64,000 nucleotides of DNA, taken from positions 186,001 to 250,000 of the forward strand of contig VGCH01000002.1 in the NCBI GenBank assembly GCA_016870115.1, given 5' to 3'. Below, in pieces: positions 1 to 8,207 of the stretch. The notes beneath the pieces are model-generated. The model did not search any database, was not told the origin of the DNA, and worked only from the letters and a program-made list of their open reading frames with translations. The position numbers and the translations under genes were made by a program. How positions within the stretch are numbered: the first letter of the stretch is position 1; each line of letters starts with the position of its first letter. Source of the stretch: Alphaproteobacteria bacterium. Lineage in GTDB: Bacteria > Pseudomonadota > Alphaproteobacteria > Reyranellales > Reyranellaceae.

Positions 1-1
1 G

Positions 2-352
2 GGCCGCGACTTCGTGCGGGCGGCGACGGCGATGGGGCAGGGGCCGCTGCGCATCACGCTTCGCCACATCCTGCCCAATGTCGCATCGGTACTGATCGTG
101 CAGGCGACGATCCAGTTCGCGGTCGCGATCCTGGCTGAGGCCGGCCTGTCCTACCTCGGGCTTGGCGCGCAGCCGCCGATCCCGTCCTGGGGCCGCATGC
201 TGCGCGACGCCCAGACCTACATTTTCCAGTCGCCCGAGCTTGCGATCTGGCCGGGTCTCGCGATCGCGCTCGCCGTGCTCGGCCTCAACATGCTGGGCGA
301 TGGACTGCGCGATCTGCTGGACCCGCGTCTGCGGCTGATGCGGGTGGGATAA
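2..352 (+). CDS. ABC transporter permease, DppC/OppC type (C-terminal part)
   Basis: The reading frame is open from the window edge, so only the last ~116 residues are seen. They contain the binding-protein-dependent transport signature region (RAATAMG...HILPN) and the DppC-type ending with a GDGLRDLLDPR motif. The family forms one of two membrane subunits of peptide or nickel importers in the inner membrane. The stop is 24 bases before an AtzG-like gene, so this permease and the amidase pair probably share an operon, which suggests the transporter imports the amidase substrate. The rest of the gene lies outside the window. Confidence 0.9.
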   Translation, partial: GRDFVRAATAMGQGPLRITLRHILPNVASVLIVQATIQFAVAILAEAGLSYLGLGAQPPIPSWGRMLRDAQTYIFQSPELAIWPGLAIALAVLGLNMLGDGLRDLLDPRLRLMRVG

Positions 353-376
353 CGTTCCGCGGAAGGGAGCATCGAG

Positions 377-559
377 ATGGATGCGAAGGCGGTCGAAGTG
401 TTGGCGCGGGAGGCGGGTCTCTCACGCGCGCTGGACAAGTTTCCCGACGACGTCGCCGCGGCGGCGGCGCAGGCCGCCGATCTCGCCCGGCGGTTGGGGC
501 CACCGGCTGATCCGCTGGCGGAGCCTTGGCCGCCGATGAAGGTGGGAGCGCCGCGATGA
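377..559 (+). CDS. AtzG-like small protein (DUF4089)
   Basis: This 60-residue acidic, Ala-rich helical protein lies directly before an amidase and overlaps its start by four bases (ATGA at 556-559). Size, helix-rich composition and position match the AtzG/DUF4089 family. AtzG forms a complex with the amidase AtzE and stabilises it in the cyanuric acid pathway. The ending with a PWPPM segment is typical of what I recall for the family. The assignment rests mostly on context and composition because the protein is short. Confidence 0.7.
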   Translation: MDAKAVEVLAREAGLSRALDKFPDDVAAAAAQAADLARRLGPPADPLAEPWPPMKVGAPR

Positions 560-1956
560 GCGATCCCTCCCTTCTCTCCGCGGTCGAGGCGGCGCGGGCC
601 ATGGCGGCCGGCAAACTCTCGCCGGTCGACCTCCTTGACGCTTATCTCGCGCGCATCGACCGCCACGAGGCGGCGCTCAACGTCTTCATCGCGCTGGACC
701 GCGACGCCGCGCGGACCGCCGCACGGGCGGCGGAGGCGGAGCTGCGCGCCGGTCGCCGGCGCGGGCCACTGCACGGACTGCCGATCGGCATCAAGGACAT
801 CGTCGATGTCGCGGGCCTGCGGACCACCTGTCATTCGCGTCTGCGGCTCGACGCGCCGCCCACGATCGAGGATGCGGTCTGTGTCGCCGCGCTGCGTGGC
901 GCGGGTGGACTGGTCGTTGGCAAGCTCGCGACGCATGAATTCGCGATCGGCGGGCCGAGCTTCGATCTTCCCTTTCCGCCAGCGCGCAATCCGTGGAACC
1001 GCGACCACCACCCCGGCGGGTCGTCGTCGGGTTCGGGCGCGGGCCTCGCCGCCGGCTTCTTTCCGCTGGCCGTCGGAACCGACACCGGGGGCAGCGTGCG
1101 CAATCCCGCGAGCGCTTGCGGAGTCGTAGGTCTCAAGCCGACCTACGGGCTGGTCTCGCGCCGCGGTGTGCAGCCGCTGTCCTTCACGCTCGATCACGTG
1201 GGACCGATGGCGCGGACCGTCGCGGACTGCGCGTTGATGCTTCAGGTCATGGCGGCGCACGATCCGGCGGATCCGGGCAGCGCACCGGCGCCTCGGGTGG
1301 ACTATGCGCGGTCGCTTGAGAGCGGCGTGCGCGGCCTGCGTATCGGGGTGGTGCGGCACTTCCACGACGCCGACCACGTCGCCCATCCCGGGGTCGCGGC
1401 CGCGCTGGACGAGGTCGTGCGCACGCTCGCCGCCGAGGGCGCACAGGTCGCCGACATCCGTCTGCCGCCGCTCGCCCGCTTCGCGACCGTCAACCGCGTT
1501 ATCCTGATGGCGGAGGCCTTTGCCATTCACGGCAACGATCTGCGCGAGCGACCCGAAGGGTTCTGCCAGTCCAGCCGGCGGCGCATGCTGGTCGGCGCTT
1601 TCGTGGGCGGCGCCGACTATGTGCAGGCCAACCGGCAGCGGTTGGAGTTGATGGTGGCTGTCGATGCCGCGCTGGCCGAGGTCGATGTGCTGCTGTGCGC
1701 CAGCTCCATGGATCCGCCGTGCCGCATCGACGATGCGGGCGAGGTCGAACGCACCTATCCCCGCCAGGCGCGGACACCGTTCAACGTCACCGGCCATCCC
1801 GCGCTCGCCATGATGTCGGGCCTGTCCCGGGATGGCTTGCCGCTGTCGGTTCAGTTCGCCGGTCGCAACTTCGATGAGGCGACGGTGCTGCGGGTGGCGC
1901 GCGCCTGGGAGCGGGCCAGCGGGATCGATCGCAAGCGACCGGCGCTGGCGGCTTGA
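556..1956 (+). CDS. AtzE-type amidase (amidase signature family)
   Basis: This 466-residue amidase-signature enzyme hydrolyses C-N amide bonds. The Lys of PIGIKD (about residue 80), the GGSSSGSG loop and the nucleophile Ser of GTDTGGSVR (about residue 180) form the Ser-cisSer-Lys triad. I chose the ATG at 556 because it overlaps the stop of the AtzG-like gene (ATGA); an in-frame ATG at 526 would lie deep in that gene. An AtzG-like partner and AtzE-like length suggest a 1-carboxybiuret hydrolase relative, but many such enzymes act on other amides. The adjacent ABC permease hints at uptake of the substrate. No AtzH-like gene is visible. Confidence 0.85.
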   Translation: MSDPSLLSAVEAARAMAAGKLSPVDLLDAYLARIDRHEAALNVFIALDRDAARTAARAAEAELRAGRRRGPLHGLPIGIKDIVDVAGLRTTCHSRLRLDAPPTIEDAVCVAALRGAGGLVVGKLATHEFAIGGPSFDLPFPPARNPWNRDHHPGGSSSGSGAGLAAGFFPLAVGTDTGGSVRNPASACGVVGLKPTYGLVSRRGVQPLSFTLDHVGPMARTVADCALMLQVMAAHDPADPGSAPAPRVDYARSLESGVRGLRIGVVRHFHDADHVAHPGVAAALDEVVRTLAAEGAQVADIRLPPLARFATVNRVILMAEAFAIHGNDLRERPEGFCQSSRRRMLVGAFVGGADYVQANRQRLELMVAVDAALAEVDVLLCASSMDPPCRIDDAGEVERTYPRQARTPFNVTGHPALAMMSGLSRDGLPLSVQFAGRNFDEATVLRVARAWERASGIDRKRPALAA

Positions 1957-2004
1957 CGCCCCACCCCGGCGGGTCTAGCGGTTGGCAGATCGTCGGGGGT
2001 AGCA

Positions 2005-2458
2005 ATGCGCGTTGCCGGTGTCATGGGCGTTGCGGTCTTGTCCGCGCTGGGCATCGCTCCGGCGTTGGCCGACATGGCGAAGTGCCTCGCTCAATGCCTG
2101 GGCGCAGCGCTACGAGATCAATTCCTCGCAACGTCACGACATCCAGCGCGCTGAGGCCGAGATCGCGATGGGTTACTGCAGCAGCCCCGACGCCGCGAAG
2201 GGCATAGCGATGCTGGAGGCGATTGCCTGGCGCGGTGGCCGCCCCCAACCGCCGCAACCGCCCACCGCCATGGATCGCTGCCGGCAAGCCTATGGGATGG
2301 CCTTTCGCTACGAGATCAATCCGACGCAGCGTCACGACGGGCAGAAGGCAGAGGCCGACCTCGCACTGATGTATTGCGGCGGCGGTGACATGACCAAGGG
2401 CATGGACATGCTGGGCGAGATTCTCTCGCGCGGGCACCTCCCCATGCCGGGACGCTGA
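2005..2458 (+). pseudogene. small exported repeat protein, apparent frameshift
   Basis: An ATG at 2005 with an upstream purine-rich GGGGGTAG opens a clear signal peptide (MRVAGVMGVAVLSALG..., cleavage likely after ALA) followed by DMAKC. That frame ends at about 2154. The frame one base further on continues with two similar units of ~50 residues, each with an RYEIN..QRHD..KAE/RAE core, a conserved YC and a (T)KGM/KGIAML ending. The second unit has MDRC where the first has MAKC in the other frame, so the coding frame changes near 2085-2095. One extra base or two missing bases would restore a ~150-residue protein. I do not recognise the family. It may be a real pseudogene or a sequence error. 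Confidence 0.6.
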
Positions 2459-2468
2459 CCCAGGCGGG

Positions 2469-3353
2469 TCAGGTCTTGCCGCGCGCCGGCATCAGGGCAA
2501 GCCACAGCGAGGCGACGGAACAGGCGAGTGCGCCGGCCTGCAGGGCGGAGAGGGGCTCGCTCAGGATCAGCACACCGCTTGCCACCGCCACCATCGGCAC
2601 CGTGATCGAGGCCAAGGCCGCCACCTGCGTCGGCAGCAGCGCCACCAGGGCGAACCAGATGGCGGTGCCCAGCGCCATCGGCACGACGCCGGTGTAGATC
2701 ATCGAGATCAGCGAGGGCAGCGGCGGCCATTCCTTCGGCAGCCCGTCGATCAGGAGCGCCAGCGTCACGCCGGGCACCGCCGAGATCAGGATCTGCCAGA
2801 AGGTCAGCGACATCTTCATGTCGCCCCAGTCGGTACGCTTCATCACGAAGGTGCCGAGCGCCCAGCAGAAGCCGGCCAGCAAACCGAACAGCAGGCCGAG
2901 CGGCGCCCCGGCGTAGCTCGCGAAGTTCGGCATCATCAGTGCGCCGACGGCGGCGGCGCCGAGCGCCAGCGCGGCGAGCATGCGGGGCGTCAGCGTCTGG
3001 CGGAACAGCACAAATCCCAGCAACGCGACCCATAGCGGCATGGTGTAGGCCAGCACCGAGGCATGACCGGACGGAATGTAGAGAACCGCGAGTGCGGTCG
3101 TGATTCCCCAAATGCCGACATTCAGGATCGACGCCGCGATCAGCGCCGGCCAACGGCCCGGCGGCACCGCGAAGCTCTCGCGCCGGATCGCCACGATCGC
3201 GAACAGCATGAGCGTGGCGGCGATCAGCACGCCGGCGCGGAACGTCCAGACCGAGAGCGAGTCGAGGGCGATCCGGAAGAGCGGCCAGTTGGTACCCCAG
3301 ACGAAAGTCAGCGCCGCCAGCAGGGCAAGCGCGCGGGCCGGCGGTCGCGCCAC
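2469..3353 (-). CDS. EamA/DMT-family membrane transporter
   Basis: This 294-residue protein has about ten hydrophobic helices in two repeated EamA halves. The N-terminal WGTNWPLFRIAL and the internal PLWVALLGF segment are typical of the drug/metabolite transporter superfamily, which exports amino acids or other small metabolites across the inner membrane. Its start lies three bases after the stop of the DUF4864 gene, so both are probably cotranscribed. The substrate cannot be predicted. It ends convergently 10 bases from the frameshifted gene at 2458. Confidence 0.88.
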   Translation of the reverse strand: MARPPARALALLAALTFVWGTNWPLFRIALDSLSVWTFRAGVLIAATLMLFAIVAIRRESFAVPPGRWPALIAASILNVGIWGITTALAVLYIPSGHASVLAYTMPLWVALLGFVLFRQTLTPRMLAALALGAAAVGALMMPNFASYAGAPLGLLFGLLAGFCWALGTFVMKRTDWGDMKMSLTFWQILISAVPGVTLALLIDGLPKEWPPLPSLISMIYTGVVPMALGTAIWFALVALLPTQVAALASITVPMVAVASGVLILSEPLSALQAGALACSVASLWLALMPARGKT

Positions 3354-3356
3354 GGA

Positions 3357-3767
3357 TCAGCTCTGGAATTCTTCCGGCGCGCTGAAGAAGCAGCCGTCGA
3401 TGCGCCAGCTGCCGTCGGGCATGCGGCGCATGATGTAGTTGGCGGTGCGGGCCTGGCCGTCCTCGCCGATCACGTGAACCTTCTGCAGCGGCTGCCCCTC
3501 GATTGCGCCGAGAGCGCGGAACTCGAACACGCGAGGCCGGTACACGGGACGATACCCCTGCCGCACCATGTCGATGAAGATGTCGGGCGTGCCGAACATC
3601 GACTGGATGCCGGGGGAGGCGTAGCCGAAGGCTGCGGCCGCGTCGTCGCGGCGGAACGCGTCGAGCTGGCGCTGGATCGTGTCGCGGATCGCGGCCGCGT
3701 CATCGGCGCGCGCAGGAGCACCCAGCGTCAGGCCAAAGGCGATGAGAAGGAGGGAAAGCCAGCGCAT
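3357..3767 (-). CDS. DUF4864 family exported protein
   Basis: I chose the ATG at 3767 because it starts a signal peptide (MRWLSLLLIAFGLTLG, cleavage likely after ARA); longer in-frame starts have Arg-rich non-signal sequence. The mature ~115 residues begin with a helix (AIRDTIQRQLDAFR) and contain an F-x-YASP-x-IQ-x-MFG segment, a VYRP motif and a C-terminal DGSWRIDGC, features of the DUF4864 family. The fold is probably SnoaL/NTF2-like and the protein is likely periplasmic. No biochemical role is known to me. It sits between a lipoprotein gene and an EamA transporter gene on the same strand. Confidence 0.8.
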   Translation of the reverse strand: MRWLSLLLIAFGLTLGAPARADDAAAIRDTIQRQLDAFRRDDAAAAFGYASPGIQSMFGTPDIFIDMVRQGYRPVYRPRVFEFRALGAIEGQPLQKVHVIGEDGQARTANYIMRRMPDGSWRIDGCFFSAPEEFQS

Positions 3768-3804
3768 CGCGTCAGCGCCGGAGCGGGCCCGCCGGGCCCG
3801 CGCC

Positions 3805-4572
3805 TCAGCGTGTGTTGGGACGGGCGTCGCCCAGCTGGGTCGGCGCGCCGGTCGCCGGCAGTGCAGCGCCGCGCCGCGTGGTGGTCGTGGCACGCGTTCC
3901 GCCCGGGTTGCCCAGTCGGCCGATATTCACGCCGTAAGACAGCGCCGCGAGGTTCGAACGTTCACCGGCAAGGAAGCCGTTCTGGCGGGCGATCTCGCCG
4001 TTCAAGTCGCCGATCAGCCGGTCGATCACCTGGATCGAGCGGTTGGTGTCGTTCTCGATGGCCCGGAGCTGGCGGTGGTCTTCGTCGACCGCGCCGCCGA
4101 CAGCGTAGGTGCTGCGGATCGTGTCGAGCAGGTAGCCCGCCACCGACGCCTGCGTGGTCACCTGACTGGCGAGCGAATTCAGCTGGCCGACGCCCACCGT
4201 CACGGTGTCGAGCCGGGTCTGCGCCTCGTTCCACTGGCGTCCGAGATCGGGGTTACCCGGGGTCGTGCCGGCCTGCAGGCGCGAGGTGATCTGGCCGACC
4301 AAGCCGTTGTAGTTTCGGGCATCCGCCGCGACCTGGCCGCGCACCGAATTGAGTGCCGCCTGCTGGGCGTTGATGCCGGCGGCCAGTGCCGTCTGGTCGG
4401 CGCGCAGTTGTTGCACGCGCTGTTGCACGGTTTGGGTGCCGGTCTGCGTGACGCCTGACCCTCCACCCCCGCCGCTGGCGGAGAACGGAGTATGCGGGGT
4501 CGACAGCCACTCGCAACCGCTCAAAGCGACAACCGCCAGGAGGAGGGCGGATCGTTGGATTTTCAGCGCCAT
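3805..4572 (-). CDS. predicted lipoprotein with long coiled coil
   Basis: The start at 4572 gives a 255-residue protein with a lipoprotein signal peptide and a lipobox ending at Cys20 (VALSGC). After a Gly/Ser-rich linker, residues ~45-200 are rich in Gln, Ala, Leu and Asn with long helical heptad-like stretches (VQQRVQQLRADQTAL, QAALNSVRGQV), suggesting a periplasmic coiled coil anchored in a membrane. The C-terminus is Thr/Arg-rich and probably disordered. I do not recognise a family. The gene leads a minus-strand group with the DUF4864 and EamA genes; the 37-base gap to the next gene fits one transcript. Confidence 0.65.
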   Translation of the reverse strand: MALKIQRSALLLAVVALSGCEWLSTPHTPFSASGGGGGSGVTQTGTQTVQQRVQQLRADQTALAAGINAQQAALNSVRGQVAADARNYNGLVGQITSRLQAGTTPGNPDLGRQWNEAQTRLDTVTVGVGQLNSLASQVTTQASVAGYLLDTIRSTYAVGGAVDEDHRQLRAIENDTNRSIQVIDRLIGDLNGEIARQNGFLAGERSNLAALSYGVNIGRLGNPGGTRATTTTRRGAALPATGAPTQLGDARPNTR

Positions 4573-4899
4573 TCTTGGCCTCGAAACTGCCCAGCCAATG
4601 TCTATTGGGCGTCTCCGACCCGTCCATCCCAAATCCGGGACCGACCGGCGCGGGACACCGACCCCAAAACCGACAAGTAGGTCATCGTACCCGAAAGCGG
4701 GGGATACCCACAAGCGGCGATTTTCGAGGCAGGCGAACCACTTGGCAGGCGTTTTGACGCAAAATGGCGGCGATGATGCAAGCTTTTTCGGCCGGCCAGC
4801 CGCCGCGACTCGCGCTCCGGCGCCCAAGCTTGCCTCGCGGGGGCATCTTCATTAGTTTGCGCCGCTCTTTTGGGCCTCAGGACAGGCCCCGGAACGAGG
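4573..4899. other. intergenic region before tRNA-Arg
   Basis: These 327 bases separate the divergent lipoprotein gene from the tRNA gene. Both strands stay open for long stretches, but no candidate has a ribosome binding site or recognisable product. Local base use is less GC-rich than the flanks (runs such as CAAGCTTTTTCGG). The likely content is two divergent promoters. The best candidate for the tRNA is at 4830-4858, listed separately. Confidence 0.5.
4830..4858 (+). promoter_or_regulatory. possible sigma-70 promoter of tRNA-Arg
   Basis: TTGCCT at 4830-4835 and TAGTTT at 4853-4858 are separated by 17 bases. This would start transcription about 35 bases before the tRNA. The -10 match is modest. 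Confidence 0.35.
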
Positions 4900-4976
4900 G
4901 CGCCCGTAGCTCAACTGGATAGAGCATCTGACTACGGATCAGAAGGTTAGGAGTTCGAATCTCTTCGGGCGCGCCA
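4900..4976 (+). tRNA. tRNA-Arg (anticodon ACG)
   Basis: A 77-base cloverleaf can be drawn. The acceptor stem GCGCCCG pairs with CGGGCGC, followed by discriminator G and an encoded CCA. The anticodon stem CTGAC...GATCAG encloses the loop CTACGGA with anticodon ACG (A34 is normally edited to inosine, reading CGN Arg codons). The T arm has GTTCGAATC. I found no repeat of the 3' end downstream that would mark an integrated element. Confidence 0.95.
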
Positions 4977-5031
4977 CTTTCTTCCACGGGTCCGCGGCCC
5001 TGAGCCGGCGGCATCCCAGGTAAACCAAGAC

Positions 5032-6569
5032 ATGACAAAGCCTTTACCGGCCCGCGCGGTTCCCTTCTTCGATTGGAAGGCGATGTTCGCGGAGGACCCG
5101 GATGGGTTCACAGAGACTTTTCGCGCGACGCTTGGCGGCGGCGGGATCATCCTGCAAGCGGCCGTCGACGAGTTCGAGGCGCGGCTGGCGGCCTATGTCG
5201 GCACGGCGCACGCGGTCGCCACCTCGGACTGCACGAACTCCATGCATCTCGGCCTTCGGGCGCTCGAGATCGGGCAGGGCGCCGAGGTCGTGATCTCCTC
5301 CCACACCTTCATCGCCACAGCCCAGGCTGTGCATTTTGCGGGCGCGGTCCCGGTGCCTGCCGATATCGGCGGGGACTGGATGATCGATCCCGCGTCTGTG
5401 GAAGCCTCGATCACGCCGCGCACGCGGGCGATCATGGTGACGCAGCTGAACGGCCGGGTCTGCGACATGGACGCGATCCGCGCGATTGCCCAACGCCGCA
5501 AACTCCTGGTCCTGGAAGACTCGGCGCAGGCGCTGGGCGCCTCGTTTCGCGACATCCGTGCCGGCGCGTTCGGGACGTTTGGGGCGTTCAGTTTCTATCC
5601 CAGCAAGCTGCTCGGCACCTTCGGCGATGGCGGCGGAATCACGACCGGCGACAAAGGGTTCGCCGACACCATCTTCTCGATGCGCAATCACGGCGCCAAT
5701 CGCGCCAAGCAACTCGATCCCAACGGCACGGTTTGGGCGACCAACTCGCGGCTGGACAATCTCCGGCCCGAGATCGTCTTCCACGCTGCGGCGCTGAAGC
5801 ACGTGCCCCTGGTCGAAGCCAATCCGCTCGAGGCATCTGGACCAATGTCGTGGGCACGCGCAATCTCTGCGACGCGGCGATTGCTGCCGGCGCGCAGGCG
5901 CTGGTCATGATCTCGACCGACAAGGCGGTCAACCCGACCAACGTGATGGGCGCTACCAAGCGCGCCGCCGAAAGCTATCTTCAGGCGCGCGCGCTCGAGC
6001 CCGAGGCGGGCGGTCCCCATCCGGACTTCGTGGCGGTGCGCTTCGGGAACGTGTTGGGCTCGGCGGGGTCGGTGGTGCCGCTGTTCGAGCGGCAGCTGAA
6101 GGCGGGTGGTCCGCTCACCGTCACCCATCGCGACATCGAACGCTACTTCATGACGATCCGCGAGGCGGTGCAGCTCGTCCTGCAGGCTTCGGCCTATGGC
6201 GTCGCTCACGACGAGACGCAGGGCCGGGTATTCGTGCTCGACATGGGACGGCCGGTGAAGATCGTCGATCTCGCGCGCCAGATGATCCGCCTCGCCGGCC
6301 TGCGGCCGGAGCTTGATATCAAGATCGAGTTCACCGGCCTGCGCCCGGGCGAGAAGATGACCGAGGAGCTGTTCCACGGCAGCGAAGAGGTTGGCGCCAC
6401 CGGCATCCCGCGCGTCAATCTCGCGGCGCCGCGCACCCTTGGCCTGGAGGCGATGGCGGGTCGGCTCGCCGATCTGGAGCGGGCGTGCGCGGGCGCCGAC
6501 CGCGACGCTGCGCTCGCGATCCTGCGCGAGATCGCACCGGAATGGACGTCGGGCTCGGCGGCGACATGA
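5032..6569 (+). pseudogene. chimeric remnant: DegT-type aminotransferase fused to CapD-type sugar epimerase, with frameshift
   Basis: The first ~244 codons (to ~5763) encode a DegT/DnrJ/EryC1 PLP-dependent sugar aminotransferase, with the LEDSAQA motif and the PLP lysine K192 in FYPSKLLG...GDGG. Just after the NSRLDN motif the frame switches, without a stop, to sequence of another family: [21 protein letters not shown] is the core of CapD/FlaA1-like UDP-sugar dehydratase/epimerases. At 5834/5835 one base appears missing (expected ...[13 protein letters not shown]), after which the CapD-like C-terminus continues in the next frame to 6569 ([28 protein letters not shown]). The aminotransferase has lost its C-terminal third and the epimerase its N-terminal NAD-binding part. 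It looks like an internal deletion joining two polysaccharide genes, or a misassembly. The stop overlaps the next gene (ATGA). Confidence 0.8.
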
Positions 6570-7321
6570 GCGCGTGCGCGATCCTGATCACCGGCGCGTC
6601 GTCGGGGATCGGCGCCGCTTGTGCGCGTCGGCTGGCGGGCCCGGGCGTTGCGATCGCCGTCCACGCGCGCCGCAATCTGGAAGGCGCGCTCGCTGTCGCC
6701 GCCGAAGTCGTCGCGCGCGGCGGCACGGCGACGACGGTTGCCGGCGATCTTGCCGAGGCCGGCACGGCCGCGCGTCTGGTCGAGGAAACCGTCGCCGCCT
6801 TCGGCCGGCTCGACGTCGCCATCGCCAACGCGGGCTTCGCCGACCGGCGCGGCATCGACGAACTCCAGCGTGCCGATGTCGAGGCGAGCCTATCCGCCAT
6901 GCCGACGGCTTTCTGGGAACTCGCCAAGGCGTTTCGCCCGCATCTGGTCACCGCCGGACCTCGCGGCCGGCTGATCGGCATCTCCTCGTTCGTGGCGCAT
7001 GTCCATGGCGGTGGCCTGCCGCGCTTTCCTGCATCCGCCGCGGCCAAGGCCGGGCTTGAGGCCTTCGCCCGCACCTTCGCGGCCGAGATCGCGAGCTGCG
7101 GTGCGACCGTGAACTGCGTGGCGCCCGGCTTCGTCGAGAAGGACCCCAGCGCCCACGCGGCGGTCCCCCGGGCGCGCATGGCCGAGATCGCCGCCCTGAT
7201 CCCGCTCCGCCGCTATGCGAAGCCGGAGGAGATCGCGGCCGCCGTGGCGTTCCTCTGTTCGGAAGACGCCGCTTACATCACCGGCCAGACCCTCCACGTG
7301 AACGGCGGCTTGGACCTTTAG
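6566..7321 (+). CDS. SDR-family protein lacking the catalytic Tyr
   Basis: The protein is a 251-residue short-chain dehydrogenase/reductase-fold product with TGASSGIG (residues 9-16) for NAD(P) binding, NAG at 88-90, and a C-terminal [20 protein letters not shown] segment typical of FabG-like SDRs. The start at 6566 overlaps the preceding stop (ATGA). The YxxxK position reads SAAAK: S157 stands where the catalytic Tyr should be, with Lys K161 kept and Ser S140/S141 upstream. It may be catalytically impaired, use another residue, or be a binding protein. Its position after sugar-gene remnants suggests a former role in sugar nucleotide or polysaccharide metabolism, which is inference. Confidence 0.85.
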   Translation: MSACAILITGASSGIGAACARRLAGPGVAIAVHARRNLEGALAVAAEVVARGGTATTVAGDLAEAGTAARLVEETVAAFGRLDVAIANAGFADRRGIDELQRADVEASLSAMPTAFWELAKAFRPHLVTAGPRGRLIGISSFVAHVHGGGLPRFPASAAAKAGLEAFARTFAAEIASCGATVNCVAPGFVEKDPSAHAAVPRARMAEIAALIPLRRYAKPEEIAAAVAFLCSEDAAYITGQTLHVNGGLDL

Positions 7322-7354
7322 CCGGGCGGCCCGGCGGGCTAGAGTGGACCGATC

Positions 7355-8140
7355 ATGAACAGGCCCGTCGCCCCGGACTGGTTCGCGCGCGCGTCGCTCG
7401 CGGAGCTCTGCTCCAAGCGCGGCGACGTCACGTCGCCCTGCGCCAACTGCGGGGCGCGTGAGTTCAATGTCTGTCAGCCGCTTGATCCCGATCGCCAGAC
7501 GGCGCTTTACGCGCTTGCCACCCGTCTCACCTGGAAGCGGCGTGAGCGGCTGTTTGGAAGTGGCGACCGCGCGCGGCATGTCTTCAACATCACCGAAGGG
7601 ACGATCGCGCTGTCGCGGTCGTTGGGTGATGGTCGGCGGCACATCTTCGGCTTTCTCTTGCCAGGCGATTTCGTGGGTTTCGAGAGCTCCGGCAGTCATA
7701 GCTGCGACGCCGAAGCGTTGACCGATGTGCGTGCCTGCCGGTTCGACCGACCGGCGTTCGACGCCTTCATGCGCGCCAACGGCGATGTGGCATTGCGGCT
7801 TGCGAGCCTCGCCTCCAACGAACTGGCGCAGTCCAACGACCACGAGGTCCTGCTGTCGCGCAAGACGGCGGTCGAGCGCATCGCGACCTTCCTTCTCGAT
7901 CTCAAGCGGCGGGCGGGCGAGCGGCATCTGCGCACCAAACCACTGGCGTTGCCCATGACGCGCGCCCAGATCGCCGACTATTGCGGCCTCACCATCGAGA
8001 CGGTGAGCCGCGTGTTCGGGCGGCTGAAGTCGTCCGGCGCGATCGAGCTGGAGGGCACCGCCGCGGTGCGGCTCCTCGACGAGGACCGGCTGCGGGCGTT
8101 GTCTGAAACCGACACGGGCGAGGAAACGCCCGACCGTTGA
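7355..8140 (+). CDS. Crp/Fnr-family regulator, FnrL type
   Basis: This 261-residue oxygen-responsive transcription factor has an N-terminal cysteine cluster C29-x2-C32-x7-C40, plus C19 and a central C117, enough ligands for the [4Fe-4S] cluster of FNR. The cyclic-nucleotide-binding-like barrel follows (residues ~50-150), then a dimer helix and a C-terminal helix-turn-helix (RAQIADYCGLTIETVSR) with the E-x-x-S-R of proteins that read TTGAT half-sites. Alphaproteobacterial FnrL proteins control the switch to microaerobic or anaerobic life. An FNR-like box lies at its stop codon before a universal stress gene. Confidence 0.9.
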   Translation: MNRPVAPDWFARASLAELCSKRGDVTSPCANCGAREFNVCQPLDPDRQTALYALATRLTWKRRERLFGSGDRARHVFNITEGTIALSRSLGDGRRHIFGFLLPGDFVGFESSGSHSCDAEALTDVRACRFDRPAFDAFMRANGDVALRLASLASNELAQSNDHEVLLSRKTAVERIATFLLDLKRRAGERHLRTKPLALPMTRAQIADYCGLTIETVSRVFGRLKSSGAIELEGTAAVRLLDEDRLRALSETDTGEETPDR

Positions 8141-8150
8141 CGTGGATCAA
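8137..8150 (+). promoter_or_regulatory. FNR/FixK-type binding site
   Basis: TTGACGTGGATCAA matches the FNR consensus TTGAT-N4-ATCAA with one mismatch. It overlaps the stop codon of the Fnr-type gene and its centre is ~64 bases before the universal stress gene start. A centre at -41.5 would put transcription start near 8185, a plausible class II activated promoter. Confidence 0.65.
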
Positions 8151-8207
8151 GCCGCTCCGGGCGCCACTTCCCCACATTAGCCGGGTCACCGGTTACAGGA
8201 GGGGACG

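Noticed and set aside
217-1797. Long antisense open frame opposite the amidase gene, and many like it opposite dpp, pst, argG, ftsK and other genes
   Set aside because: High GC content suppresses stops on the other strand. Products are Arg/His/Pro-rich, low in hydrophobic cores, and match no family.
4900-5031. tRNA-Arg as an integration site for a mobile element carrying the sugar genes
   Set aside because: No integrase and no second copy of the tRNA 3' end were found downstream.
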